Below, in pieces: positions 16,904 through 23,696 of a DNA stretch of 50,483 bases. The stretch is from Candidatus Roseilinea sp. (GTDB lineage Bacteria > Chloroflexota > Anaerolineae > J036 > Brachytrichaceae), in assembly GCA_025055235.1 (NCBI GenBank), contig JANWYN010000075.1, forward strand, positions 1 to 50,483. Direction: 5' to 3'. Both the position numbers and the translations under genes were made by a program. Below the pieces are notes generated by a model, which had not been told where the DNA came from, ran no database searches, and worked only from the letters and a program-made list of their open reading frames with translations. The first letter of the stretch is position 1. The number at the start of each line of letters is the position of its first letter.

Positions 16904-17104
16904 GGATGCCCGTCCTTTGATCCCGTGGCCTTTGGCTCGGCCACGAGCCAAAGGGACCTCCGCGGGCATGACGATCGAAGCGCCCGGCGCTGAACCGCCG
17001 GGCTGAGAGGGCCGGGCGGGACATCTTCGCCAAGCTCAGCCCACGACGACCGCACGAACCGCGCATCGCCCGCTGCTTTCGGCGCGGCTCATTCATGGCC
17101 GCGC
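16904..17104. repeat. ~200-bp duplicated block, copy B
   Basis: This is the second copy of the block seen at 16637-16844, in the same direction. The high identity points to a recent duplication or to a dispersed element family. Confidence 0.8.
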
Positions 17105-17188
17105 ACCCGTCGCCGGCATGACGATCCTGCACGTTGGGTGTCCCGCCTCGGGGCTTGCGCCCAGGAGGCGGGACGGTTTGATATTCGC

Positions 17189-17239
17189 CACCCCTCCCCT
17201 TCACCCCTCCCATCAAGGGGAGGGGTTGGGAGTGGGGTG
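17189..17239. repeat. CACCCCTCCC inverted repeat
   Basis: A C-rich arm starting CACCCCTCCC faces a G-rich arm ending GGGAGTGGGGTG, across ATCAAG. This forms a long imperfect hairpin upstream of the DGR end. It is probably another extragenic repeat. Confidence 0.5.
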
Positions 17240-17316
17240 CCAGGACGCCGGCCGCGCCATCTCTCAATCCTCGGCGGCGCAGCCGTAGCCGCGCCGCATT
17301 TCCGGTATCGCTGTCA

Positions 17317-17347
17317 GATGTCGGACTTCTTGAAGAAGTCCGACATC
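17317..17347. repeat. perfect palindrome next to the DGR template repeat
   Basis: Arms GATGTCGGACTTCTT and AAGAAGTCCGACATC are exact complements with one base between them. It lies 11 bases beyond the 3' end of the template repeat as transcribed. It may end the DGR RNA or give the template RNA a structured 3' end used for cDNA priming. Known DGRs have hairpins near the variable repeat, so its place here is notable. Confidence 0.7.
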
Positions 17348-17358
17348 TCGCGCGGAAA

Positions 17359-17481
17359 GATGTGGAGCGCACACACTCGAAAACCGTTGTTGTCGTTTCG
17401 GTTGTTCGGGTTGTTCCTGTCGCGGTTGGCGCAACGCACGTTGTCGGTGTTGTTGTTGAACGCGCCGCCGCGCAGCACGCG
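17359..17481 (-). other. DGR template repeat (TR)
   Basis: This 123-bp non-coding template matches the 3' end of the target gene at 19072-19200. On the minus strand it is rich in AAC: its conceptual translation reads GGAFNNNTDNVRC and RNNPNNRNDNNGF. Reading the two repeats base by base, 17 substitutions occur before a 6-nt length difference and every one falls at an adenine of the template strand. Both ends are identical (GCGTGCTGCGCGGCGGCGCG at one end, GGTTTTCGAGTGTGTGCGC at the other). That pattern is the mark of adenine-specific mutagenic retrohoming. It follows the Avd gene by 20 bases. Confidence 0.93.
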
Positions 17482-17501
17482 CGCTTCATCGGCCGGGCCC
17501 T

Positions 17502-17861
17502 TCATGACGAGCCTTGCGGCTCGGGCATGACGTTCAGCGAGGTCTTGAGCCACCCGCCCAGCAAGCGGCCGATCTCCGCCACCATGCTGGACGCGTGGCG
17601 ATATTGTGCAGGTGTGATCCACTGCCAGCGTTGGCACAAACGCAGATACAGCCGCACTTTGAGCAACTCGGCGTCGGCGGCGCGCAGCTTCGTCGCGCGT
17701 GGACCGCCGCGCTGGTTGTTCGCCTCGATGAGCAGTTCCTGGAACGCGAGCGCAGCACCCTGCAAGCGTTGCGTCACCACGAACCGCTGGCTGCGTGGGA
17801 AGTTGAGCGTGAGCGGCACCAGCCAAGACACGAAGTCGTAGGTGCGCGTGAAGATGGTCAT
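17502..17861 (-). CDS. avd: DGR accessory variability determinant (Avd)
   Basis: A 119-residue four-helix-bundle protein of the Avd/23S-rRNA-intervening-sequence family. It starts MTIFTRTYDFVSWLVPLTLN, then FPRSQRFVVTQRLQGAALAF and RLYLRLCQRWQWITPAQYRH, in line with known Avd, which is about 125 residues. The ATG at 17861 overlaps the reverse transcriptase stop in ATGA, and homologues begin here; a start at 17927 would add a low-complexity lead. Avd forms a positively charged pentamer that binds the reverse transcriptase and the template RNA. It lies between the reverse transcriptase and the template, a standard DGR order. Confidence 0.88.
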   Translation of the reverse strand: MTIFTRTYDFVSWLVPLTLNFPRSQRFVVTQRLQGAALAFQELLIEANNQRGGPRATKLRAADAELLKVRLYLRLCQRWQWITPAQYRHASSMVAEIGRLLGGWLKTSLNVMPEPQGSS

Positions 17862-18994
17862 CTCTGCGCCAGCGTTTTTCGCGGTCGTCCCTGTCTTGGC
17901 TTTCGCTTTCGTATCCTTCGTATCCATAGACCTTGCACCTCCAGGCCCAGCAGGCCACACTCAGCCAGCACCGCACGGCGCAAGCCGTAGGTGTCGCCAT
18001 AGCGGGCATGATTGATCCAGCCTCTGACCGAGGCATCTATCAGCGCCTGCGGCGCCGACTGCGCCAGCCGCCGTAACCTGCGGCGATACACCAGGCCCCT
18101 GCGGCGCTTCAAACGCCGGTGATCGGGGAAGACGATGAAACCGAGAAATGGGATGCCCTCGGCGACGGGGCGAGGATAGGCAGCGCCTGCGTGAATCGTC
18201 AGCCTGTAATGCGCGAGCCGCTCGATGATCGCGTCGCGCCAAGTCCAGAGCATTGCCTTGTCATCACTGAACAGCAGGAAGTCGTCCACGTAGCGCACAT
18301 AGCCGCGACATCCCAGCTCACGCTTGACGAATTGATCGAACGGATTCAAGTAGCAATTGCCCCACCACTGCGACGTCAGGTTGCCGATGGGCAATCCGCG
18401 TGGGCGGTTGATCGCGAATAAATCGTCGCCGGGGAAGTAAACCATCTCGTATTCCTCGGACAGTACGCCGCGCCCGCTCTCGAGGATGCGGTCAATCAGC
18501 CAGAGCACGTCGGTCGAGTGCAGCGTGGCCCGGAGCGTCTCGCGCAGGATGGCGTGGTCAATCGAGGGGAAGAACTGTTTCACGTCGCATTGCAACACAT
18601 ACGGATAGCGGCGCGCGAATTGCTGGCAGCGATCCAGCGCGCGATGCGTGCCCTTGCCGACTCGGTTGGCATAGCTATCGGGGATGAACTGCGCCTCCAT
18701 CAGCGGCGCGGTCACGTTGCAGAGGGCGTGATGCACGACCCGATCGCGAAACGGCGCTGCCGAGATCAGGCGACGCTTCGGCTCGTGGATGTAGAAGCTG
18801 TGATAGCGACCGGGTTGATAGGTCTTCTCGCGCAGCTCTTCCTGCAATTGCAACAGGTTATCCGCGAGCATGTATTCGAACGTTGCGGCGGGCGCACCCC
18901 CGCGTTTGCCGCGCGAGGCGCGCTCATAGGCCAGCCACAGGTTGTCCCAATCGCAGACCCGCGGAAACAGTTCGCGCTCAGGTTGGACGCTCAT
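17858..18994 (-). CDS. DGR reverse transcriptase
   Basis: A 378-residue reverse transcriptase that copies the template RNA while misincorporating at adenines. Motifs in order are RRLISAAPFRDRVVHHAL at 74-91, CDVKQFFPSID at 136-146, RPRGLPIGNLTSQ at 197-209, YVRYVDDFLLF at 232-242 and FLGFIVFP at 283-290. The SQ after GLPIGNLT is the DGR signature; retron and group II intron enzymes have QG there. There is no maturase or endonuclease domain. AGAGGG precedes the ATG by five bases. The gene follows the target gene by 68 bases and overlaps avd. The C-terminus is very basic, probably binding RNA. Confidence 0.94.
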   Translation of the reverse strand: MSVQPERELFPRVCDWDNLWLAYERASRGKRGGAPAATFEYMLADNLLQLQEELREKTYQPGRYHSFYIHEPKRRLISAAPFRDRVVHHALCNVTAPLMEAQFIPDSYANRVGKGTHRALDRCQQFARRYPYVLQCDVKQFFPSIDHAILRETLRATLHSTDVLWLIDRILESGRGVLSEEYEMVYFPGDDLFAINRPRGLPIGNLTSQWWGNCYLNPFDQFVKRELGCRGYVRYVDDFLLFSDDKAMLWTWRDAIIERLAHYRLTIHAGAAYPRPVAEGIPFLGFIVFPDHRRLKRRRGLVYRRRLRRLAQSAPQALIDASVRGWINHARYGDTYGLRRAVLAECGLLGLEVQGLWIRRIRKRKPRQGRPRKTLAQR

Positions 18995-19062
18995 TTACCC
19001 TCTGGAATTTCAAAAAATCGCTTTTCCCATGGCCAAAGTTACAGAGCACAGAGGAACAGAGG

Positions 19063-20766
19063 TCAGAGGCGGATGGGGAGCGCACACACTCGAAAACCGA
19101 AGTTGACGATCCGGCTGTTCGGGACGACCCTGCCGCGGAGGGCGCAACGCACGCCGTCGGAGCTGATGAGGTTGAGGAACGCGCCGCCGCGCAGCACGCG
19201 ATACGTGCCTTGCGAAGGGCCGGTCGGATTCCTGACCTCTTTCCCAGCTCGCCGCTCATATTCCTTCTCGTCATACCAATCCGCGCACCACTCCCACACG
19301 TTGCCCGCCATGTCGGCGCAGCCATAGGGGCTGTCGCCCAGCGGGCTGTAATCGCCGACCGGCGTCGTGTCCTTGACGTTCATGGCGAAGTTGCAATGGC
19401 GTGCCATGGGCGGATCGTCGCTCCACGGCCAGAGGCGGGCATGACGGCGGTGCTCGTCCCAGCGCGCAGCTTTCTCCCATTGCGCCTCGCTCGGCAGCCG
19501 GACGTCGCGCCCGCTCGCTTCGCTCAGCCACTTGCAGAACGCTGCCGCGTCATCCCAGCTCACGCACGTCACAGGATGATTCTGCTTCTGTGTCACGTCG
19601 CTCTTCGGCCCACGCGGGCGGTACCAGTTCGCGCCTTTCACATAGTCCCATGTGCTGCCCGTGTAGACGAATGCACTGCCCTCGCGCTCGGCCGTGGTCT
19701 CGTAGCCCGTGGCCTTCACGAAGGCGGCGAACTGGGCGACGGTGACCGGATACTTGCCGATGAGATACTCGTCCAGGTAAACCCAGTGCTGCGGGATCTC
19801 ATCGACCTGGGCAGCCTTGTCCTTGGCCTTGTCGCTGCCCATGAGGAACTCACCCGCCGGCACGCGCACCAGCTCCAGGCGGAAGCCCAGCTTCGGCAAC
19901 TCGATCAGCAACGCGTCAGCGGACGCCGTGGAACCCTCACGGGGCGTTCGCTCCGCTCCGGAGCCCTGTGAGGGCTCGACGATGACCTGTTCAATCTGAG
20001 CGTTCAGCTCTGCCCCTACCGCGCTCGCGCGCACCTGTAGCGCGCGCAGCAGCCGCTCGTAGCCGCCCGGCGCATACAAGTTCACCCCGTGCCAGTCGCC
20101 CACGCGGTCGGGGAAGTCGCACTCTTCCAACCGCAGGGGGATGATGAAGATGGCATCCTCCGCCAGCTTGTCGGCGATGTCCAGCGCGAACTCGATCTCG
20201 CGCTTCACGTAGCCGTCTTTCTTGACCGAGCGCTGCGACAGGCACACCAGGATCACATCGCTGGCGCGGATGGCTTTGGGGATCTCGACCTTCCACTTCT
20301 GGCCGGGCAGCAAATCCTCTTCGTCCAGCCAGGGCTGAACGCCCGAGGCCCGCAGCTTGGCGTATAGCTCGCGCACAGCAGGCTTGTCGTCGGAGGCGTG
20401 GCATAGAAAGACGCGCAGCGGTCCGGGCCGGCGGGCAGCGATCGATTCGTCGGCGCGCAGAGCCTCTGCTTTGGCCGAGGCGGTCTCGGCTGCAGGGGGC
20501 ACGGCCGGAGACGACGCATAGATCTCCGCCCAGGGCGCATTCGGGAACTCCTTCTTCGCCCGCGCGATCAATTCATCCAACCGGTCGCGGTTACCCAGAT
20601 ACGTGATTAGGTTGATGATCGCGATCGGGAGCTTGTCATTGGGGCCAACGACCGATTCGTAGTTCACGTTCAGGTCGGCGCAGAAGATGCGCAAGTCGTC
20701 CGACACCGCGCGTTCGAGCAGAATTTCGCGCAGCCGAACGAGGTTGACCCGCGGTTTGTCCCCCAT
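19063..20766 (-). CDS. DGR target: effector-associated domain-TIR-FGE (C-type lectin fold) protein
   Basis: A 567-residue three-part protein. Residues 1-85 form a small helical domain (LREILLERAVSDDLRIFCAD, then LITYLGNRDRLDELI) like the effector-associated domains of bacterial conflict proteins. Residues 116-245 form a TIR domain with RVFLCHASDDKPAVRELYAK, GVQPWLDEEDLLPGQKW and GYVKREIEFALDIA. Residues 290-567 form a formylglycine-generating-enzyme/sulfatase-modifying-factor fold with FRLELVRVPAGEFLMGSD, HPVTCVSWDDAAAFCKWL and NVWEWCADWYDE. The last 45 residues are the variable repeat (RVLRGGAF ... NFGFRVCALP). TIR domains often cleave NAD+; the variable fold would choose the ligand. ATG at 20766 is used because a promoter box ends just upstream. 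An immune sensor role is inferred. Confidence 0.92.
   Translation of the reverse strand: MGDKPRVNLVRLREILLERAVSDDLRIFCADLNVNYESVVGPNDKLPIAIINLITYLGNRDRLDELIARAKKEFPNAPWAEIYASSPAVPPAAETASAKAEALRADESIAARRPGPLRVFLCHASDDKPAVRELYAKLRASGVQPWLDEEDLLPGQKWKVEIPKAIRASDVILVCLSQRSVKKDGYVKREIEFALDIADKLAEDAIFIIPLRLEECDFPDRVGDWHGVNLYAPGGYERLLRALQVRASAVGAELNAQIEQVIVEPSQGSGAERTPREGSTASADALLIELPKLGFRLELVRVPAGEFLMGSDKAKDKAAQVDEIPQHWVYLDEYLIGKYPVTVAQFAAFVKATGYETTAEREGSAFVYTGSTWDYVKGANWYRPRGPKSDVTQKQNHPVTCVSWDDAAAFCKWLSEASGRDVRLPSEAQWEKAARWDEHRRHARLWPWSDDPPMARHCNFAMNVKDTTPVGDYSPLGDSPYGCADMAGNVWEWCADWYDEKEYERRAGKEVRNPTGPSQGTYRVLRGGAFLNLISSDGVRCALRGRVVPNSRIVNFGFRVCALPIRL
19072..19200 (-). other. DGR variable repeat (VR)
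   Basis: This is the 129-bp 3' end of the target gene, which differs from the template at adenine positions only over the part that can be aligned without gaps. It encodes FLNLISSDGVRCALRGRVVP and the residues up to FGFRVC, the ligand-facing loops of the C-type lectin fold. It is two codons longer than the template, where the template has an AAC repeat. The segment GGTTTTCGAGTGTGTGCGC at the 3' end is unchanged and probably marks where mutagenesis starts. Confidence 0.92.
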
Positions 20767-20774
20767 GGCGCTAT

Positions 20775-20802
20775 ATTTTGCCCAGTGGCGAATGGGTGTC
20801 AA
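20775..20802 (-). promoter_or_regulatory. predicted promoter of the DGR operon
   Basis: TTGACA at 20797-20802 and CAAAAT at 20775-20780, spaced by 16 bases, read toward the target gene. The start codon begins eight bases after the second box, so the mRNA would be almost leaderless; no ribosome site is seen. Confidence 0.45.
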
Positions 20803-20810
20803 ATGTGTAG

Positions 20811-20932
20811 TGTCGGGTGTCGGTGGTGTTGTTTTGGTGTCAATGGTGTCGTTAGTGTCAGTGGTGTCGCGGCACTGACGACACCTCTGACACTAACCGA
20901 CACCAACAACACTCCCAACACCCCCAACACCA
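20811..20932. repeat. GTGTC/GTTAG low-complexity inverted array
   Basis: The first half is built of words such as GGTGTC, GTGTTG and GTGTCAG; the second half, after GCGGCACTGACG, holds their complements such as GACACC, AACACT and CCAACACC. It can fold into a long imperfect hairpin. It lies between the divergent DGR and modA starts. Confidence 0.6.
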
Positions 20933-20982
20933 TCCTCCCTGAGGTATAGTCCGAACACTCACCGCCGTTTACGCTTCGACCC

Positions 20983-21774
20983 ATGCTTGACCGACTCTCT
21001 TCCCTCGCCGCCATGCTGCTGCTTGCGACTGCGCTCTCCGGCTGCGCGCTGCCGGCGCGCGCGTCGTCGCCCGCGCCGCGGGCCGCCCTCACCGTCGCCG
21101 CAGCCGCCGACCTGCAGTTCGCCTTCACCGAGATCGCCGAGCTGTTCGAGGCGCAGACCGGCCACAAGGTGACGCTGGTCTTCGGCTCCACCGGCCAACT
21201 GGCACAGCAGATCGAAAACGGCGCGCCTTACGACCTGTTCGCCGCCGCCAACATCCAATTCGTGGACGACCTGGCGCGAAAGGGGTTGATCGTGCCGGAG
21301 TCGGTCGCGCTCTACGCGCGCGGGCGCATCGTGCTGGCCGTCAACACACAGTCCGGCGTCCGGGCGACGAAGCTGGAGGACTTGACCTCGGACGCGATCG
21401 CGCGCATCGCCATCGCCAACCCCGACCATGCGCCGTACGGCCTGGCCGCTAAGCAGGCGTTGGAGAGTGTGGGCGTGTGGGACGCCGTCCGGCCCAAGCT
21501 GGTGCTGGGCGAGAACGTGCGCCAGACGCTGCAGTTCGTGCAGACCGGCGACGTGCCGGTGGGCATCGTCGCGCTCTCGGTGGCCGACGTGCCGGAAGTC
21601 ACCTACACGCTGATTGACGACGAATTGCACAAGCCGCTCGATCAGGCGCTCGGCGTGGTCAGCGCGTCCAAGCATCCGGCCAGCGCGCTCGACTTCGCCA
21701 GGTTCATCAACGGCGAACTGGGCCGGCCGATCATGCGCAAGTATGGCTTCGTGCTGCCCGGCGAGATCGAGTGA
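20983..21774 (+). CDS. modA: molybdate ABC transporter substrate-binding lipoprotein
   Basis: A 263-residue binding protein for molybdate or tungstate. The signal peptide ends ALSGC with Cys21 as lipid anchor. The mature part begins LTVAAAADLQFAFTEIAELF and has VTLVFGSTGQLAQQIENGAP, the Ser/Thr-containing oxyanion loop typical of ModA, then DLFAAANIQFVDDLARKG and YGLAAKQALESVGVW. Length and order match the family. modB follows after 18 bases. The absence of a modC ATPase in the cluster means an unlinked ATPase must serve. Confidence 0.9.
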   Translation: MLDRLSSLAAMLLLATALSGCALPARASSPAPRAALTVAAAADLQFAFTEIAELFEAQTGHKVTLVFGSTGQLAQQIENGAPYDLFAAANIQFVDDLARKGLIVPESVALYARGRIVLAVNTQSGVRATKLEDLTSDAIARIAIANPDHAPYGLAAKQALESVGVWDAVRPKLVLGENVRQTLQFVQTGDVPVGIVALSVADVPEVTYTLIDDELHKPLDQALGVVSASKHPASALDFARFINGELGRPIMRKYGFVLPGEIE

Positions 21775-21792
21775 CCGGCGGGCGCGCCTGCA

Positions 21793-22473
21793 ATGCTGCT
21801 CGATCGAGACTGGACGCCGCTCGAACTCTCGCTGTGGATTTCGACCTGGGCCGGCGTGATTGCGCTCGTCCTGGGCACGGCGTTGGCGTGGATCTTCGCG
21901 CGCTTCGCCTTCCGCGGCAAATGGCTGGTCGAAGGCATGACCATGCTGCCGCTGGTGCTGCCGCCCACGGTGCTGGGCTACTACCTGCTCGTCGCGCTCG
22001 GGCGGCGCGGCATCGGCCCGGCCTTCGAGCAGGTCTTCGGCTTCTCGCTGGTGTTCTCGTGGCAGGGCGCGGTGGTCGCCGCCGTCATCGCGGCCTTGCC
22101 GCTGGTCGTCCAGGCCGTCAAGCCCAGCATCCTCGACCTGAGCCGGGAGATGGAAGACGCCGCGCGGGTGGACGGCTGCGGCGAGTTGCAGGTGCTGCGC
22201 TACATCACCCTGCCGCTCATTCGCGCCAGCCTGGTCGGCGGCGGCATCCTCGCCTTCCTGCGCGCTCTGGGCGAGTTCGGCGCGACGCTGATGGTGGCCG
22301 GCAACATCCCCGGCCGCACTCAGACGCTTTCGATGGCCGTGTATGACGCGGTCCAGGCCAACAACCTCGACCTGGCGAACCAACTGGTGCTGCTGCTCTC
22401 GGCCATCACCTTCGCCCTGCTGTTCGTCGCGCTGCGCCTCGGCGACCGGACGCGCCACGGAGACCTTCGATGA
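21793..22473 (+). CDS. modB: molybdate ABC transporter permease
   Basis: A 226-residue permease with about five to six membrane segments (for example WAGVIALVLGTALAWIFARF near 19-38). It shows MLPLVLPPTVLGYYLLVALG and the EAA-loop DLSREMEDAARVDGCGELQV, where the ATPase docks. RALGEFGATLMVAGNIPGRT is characteristic of ModB. Its stop overlaps the next gene start by four bases. The DGCG in the EAA loop is more usually DGAS/DGAG, a mild change. Confidence 0.9.
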   Translation: MLLDRDWTPLELSLWISTWAGVIALVLGTALAWIFARFAFRGKWLVEGMTMLPLVLPPTVLGYYLLVALGRRGIGPAFEQVFGFSLVFSWQGAVVAAVIAALPLVVQAVKPSILDLSREMEDAARVDGCGELQVLRYITLPLIRASLVGGGILAFLRALGEFGATLMVAGNIPGRTQTLSMAVYDAVQANNLDLANQLVLLLSAITFALLFVALRLGDRTRHGDLR

Positions 22474-23306
22474 CATCCTCCCCAATCGCAACGGCGCACG
22501 CGCGCCACTCCCGCCTCGCCTTTTTGACTGCCATCCCGATCGCCGCGCTGGGCGGGCTGCTCGGGCTGGGCGGCGCGGAGTTCCGCCTGCCCGTGCTGGC
22601 CGGCCCGCTCAGATACGCCGCAAAACAAGCCGTGCCGCTCAACCTGGCCATCAGCCTGATCACGCTGCTCACCGCGCTCGCGATCCGCAGCCGGACGCTG
22701 TCGCTGCAGGCGGTGACGCCGTATTCGGGACCGATCGCCGCCATGATCGGCGGCGCGATGGTCGCCGCCTTCGTCGGCGCGACGCTGGCCGGCCGGCTTT
22801 CCAAGCGACAGTTCGAGCGCGTGATCCTGGTGCTGCTGGTCGCCATCGGGTCGGCACTCATCGTGGAAGGGTTTCTATCCGAGGGGATTCCCATGCTCAT
22901 CCCCGATGTCACCCTCGCGCGCAGCATCGCGGGCCTGCTGTTCGGCCTGGGCATCGGCCTGGTCAGCAGCCTGCTGGGCGTGGCCGGCGGCGAGTTGATC
23001 ATCCCGACGTTCATGTTCGCCTTCGGGGCGGACATCAAGACCGCGGGCACGTGCAGCCTGCTCATCGGCATTCCCACCGTCATCGTCGGGTTGGTGCGCT
23101 ACGCCCACTGCGGCGCTTTCGCCGACCGCACGCCGCTGGCGCGCACGGTCGCGCCGATGGGAATCGGCTCGGTCATCGGTGCGTTGATCGGCGGCGCGCT
23201 TGCGGGCATTGCACCGGCTGCCGCGCTCAAGATCGGGCTGGGCGTCATTCTGATCGTTTCAGCAGTGCGCGTCTTCAACCACGGCGCCCAAGCCGAGCGC
23301 GACTAA
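22470..23306 (+). CDS. TauE/SafE-family sulfite/anion exporter
   Basis: A 278-residue membrane protein with seven or eight hydrophobic segments. It has GGLLGLGGAEFRLPVL near 28-43 and GLVSSLLGVAGGELIIP near 170-186, the paired glycine-rich motifs of the TauE/SafE family. These transporters move sulfite, sulfonate or related anions. The four-base overlap with modB suggests co-expression with molybdate uptake. It occupies the place where modC would stand, and it cannot replace an ATPase. Confidence 0.85.
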   Translation: MTSSPIATAHARHSRLAFLTAIPIAALGGLLGLGGAEFRLPVLAGPLRYAAKQAVPLNLAISLITLLTALAIRSRTLSLQAVTPYSGPIAAMIGGAMVAAFVGATLAGRLSKRQFERVILVLLVAIGSALIVEGFLSEGIPMLIPDVTLARSIAGLLFGLGIGLVSSLLGVAGGELIIPTFMFAFGADIKTAGTCSLLIGIPTVIVGLVRYAHCGAFADRTPLARTVAPMGIGSVIGALIGGALAGIAPAAALKIGLGVILIVSAVRVFNHGAQAERD

Positions 23307-23696
23307 GGGGTGTATTGCCGGCTGAGGGCAAAATGCCCGGCGACTGAAGTCGCGGGCAATTTGCAGCCAAGCCGGCCGTGCGCCGGTTTGGCCGTGCGTT
23401 GGGCACGGATTCATCCGCCGCGCAAATCCGCGCGCTGCCCCTGTTTAGAGCAGATTCCTAGTTGGTGTAGGGCGCGGGCGCGCTACTACTCGGGCGTTTG
23501 ACCGTCATTCCCGCGAAATCCCCGCCTCCGCGGGGATGACAGGGAATCCAGCCATGTGCAGTCTCTAGATGCCTGCGCAAGCGAGCATGACGGTACAGCG
23601 GATTCGAAGCCCTGAGGCAATTTGCGCAACCGCACTTGAATTCGGAATCCGCTCTAGAAGATGCCGCTTATCGAAATCCTGCCTTAGAATCGAGCC
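23307..23696. other. intergenic stretch with dispersed palindromes
   Basis: This 390-bp gap has no supported gene. It holds GCCCGGCGACTGAAGTCGCG at 23335-23354 (an inverted repeat built on GCGACTGAAGTCGC) and a TCATTCCCGCG...GGGAATCCAG element at 23503-23551 interrupted by a GC-rich hairpin. A tail with GCATGACGGTAC lies near 23585, similar to repeats near 14080 and 16704. Confidence 0.5.

Larger units (their letters stand above)
16507..17316. other. repeat-rich non-coding stretch
   Basis: About 800 bp between the aminotransferase start and the DGR hold no credible gene. Short reading frames here reflect repeats only. The stretch contains two copies of a ~200-bp block, a TCATTCCCGCG-type repeat between them and a long CACCC/GGGTG inverted repeat. 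Confidence 0.65.

Noticed and set aside
16637-17104. Duplicated block as a CRISPR array or coding repeat
   Set aside because: There are only two copies of about 200 bp with no short regular repeat-spacer rhythm and no stable frame.
17314-18036. 240-codon frame reading through the template repeat and the avd region
   Set aside because: Its middle is an alternative frame of avd and its end is the non-coding template; the Avd frame with its ATGA coupling is better supported.
17858-18994. Reverse transcriptase as a group II intron or retron enzyme
   Set aside because: SQ after GLPIGNLT, no maturase or HNH domain, and the adjoining Avd, template and variable repeats fit a DGR.
20959-22491. 510-codon minus-strand frame opposite modA-modB
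   Set aside because: ModA and ModB are clear on the plus strand; the antisense product is His/Gln/Arg-rich and unlike any protein.
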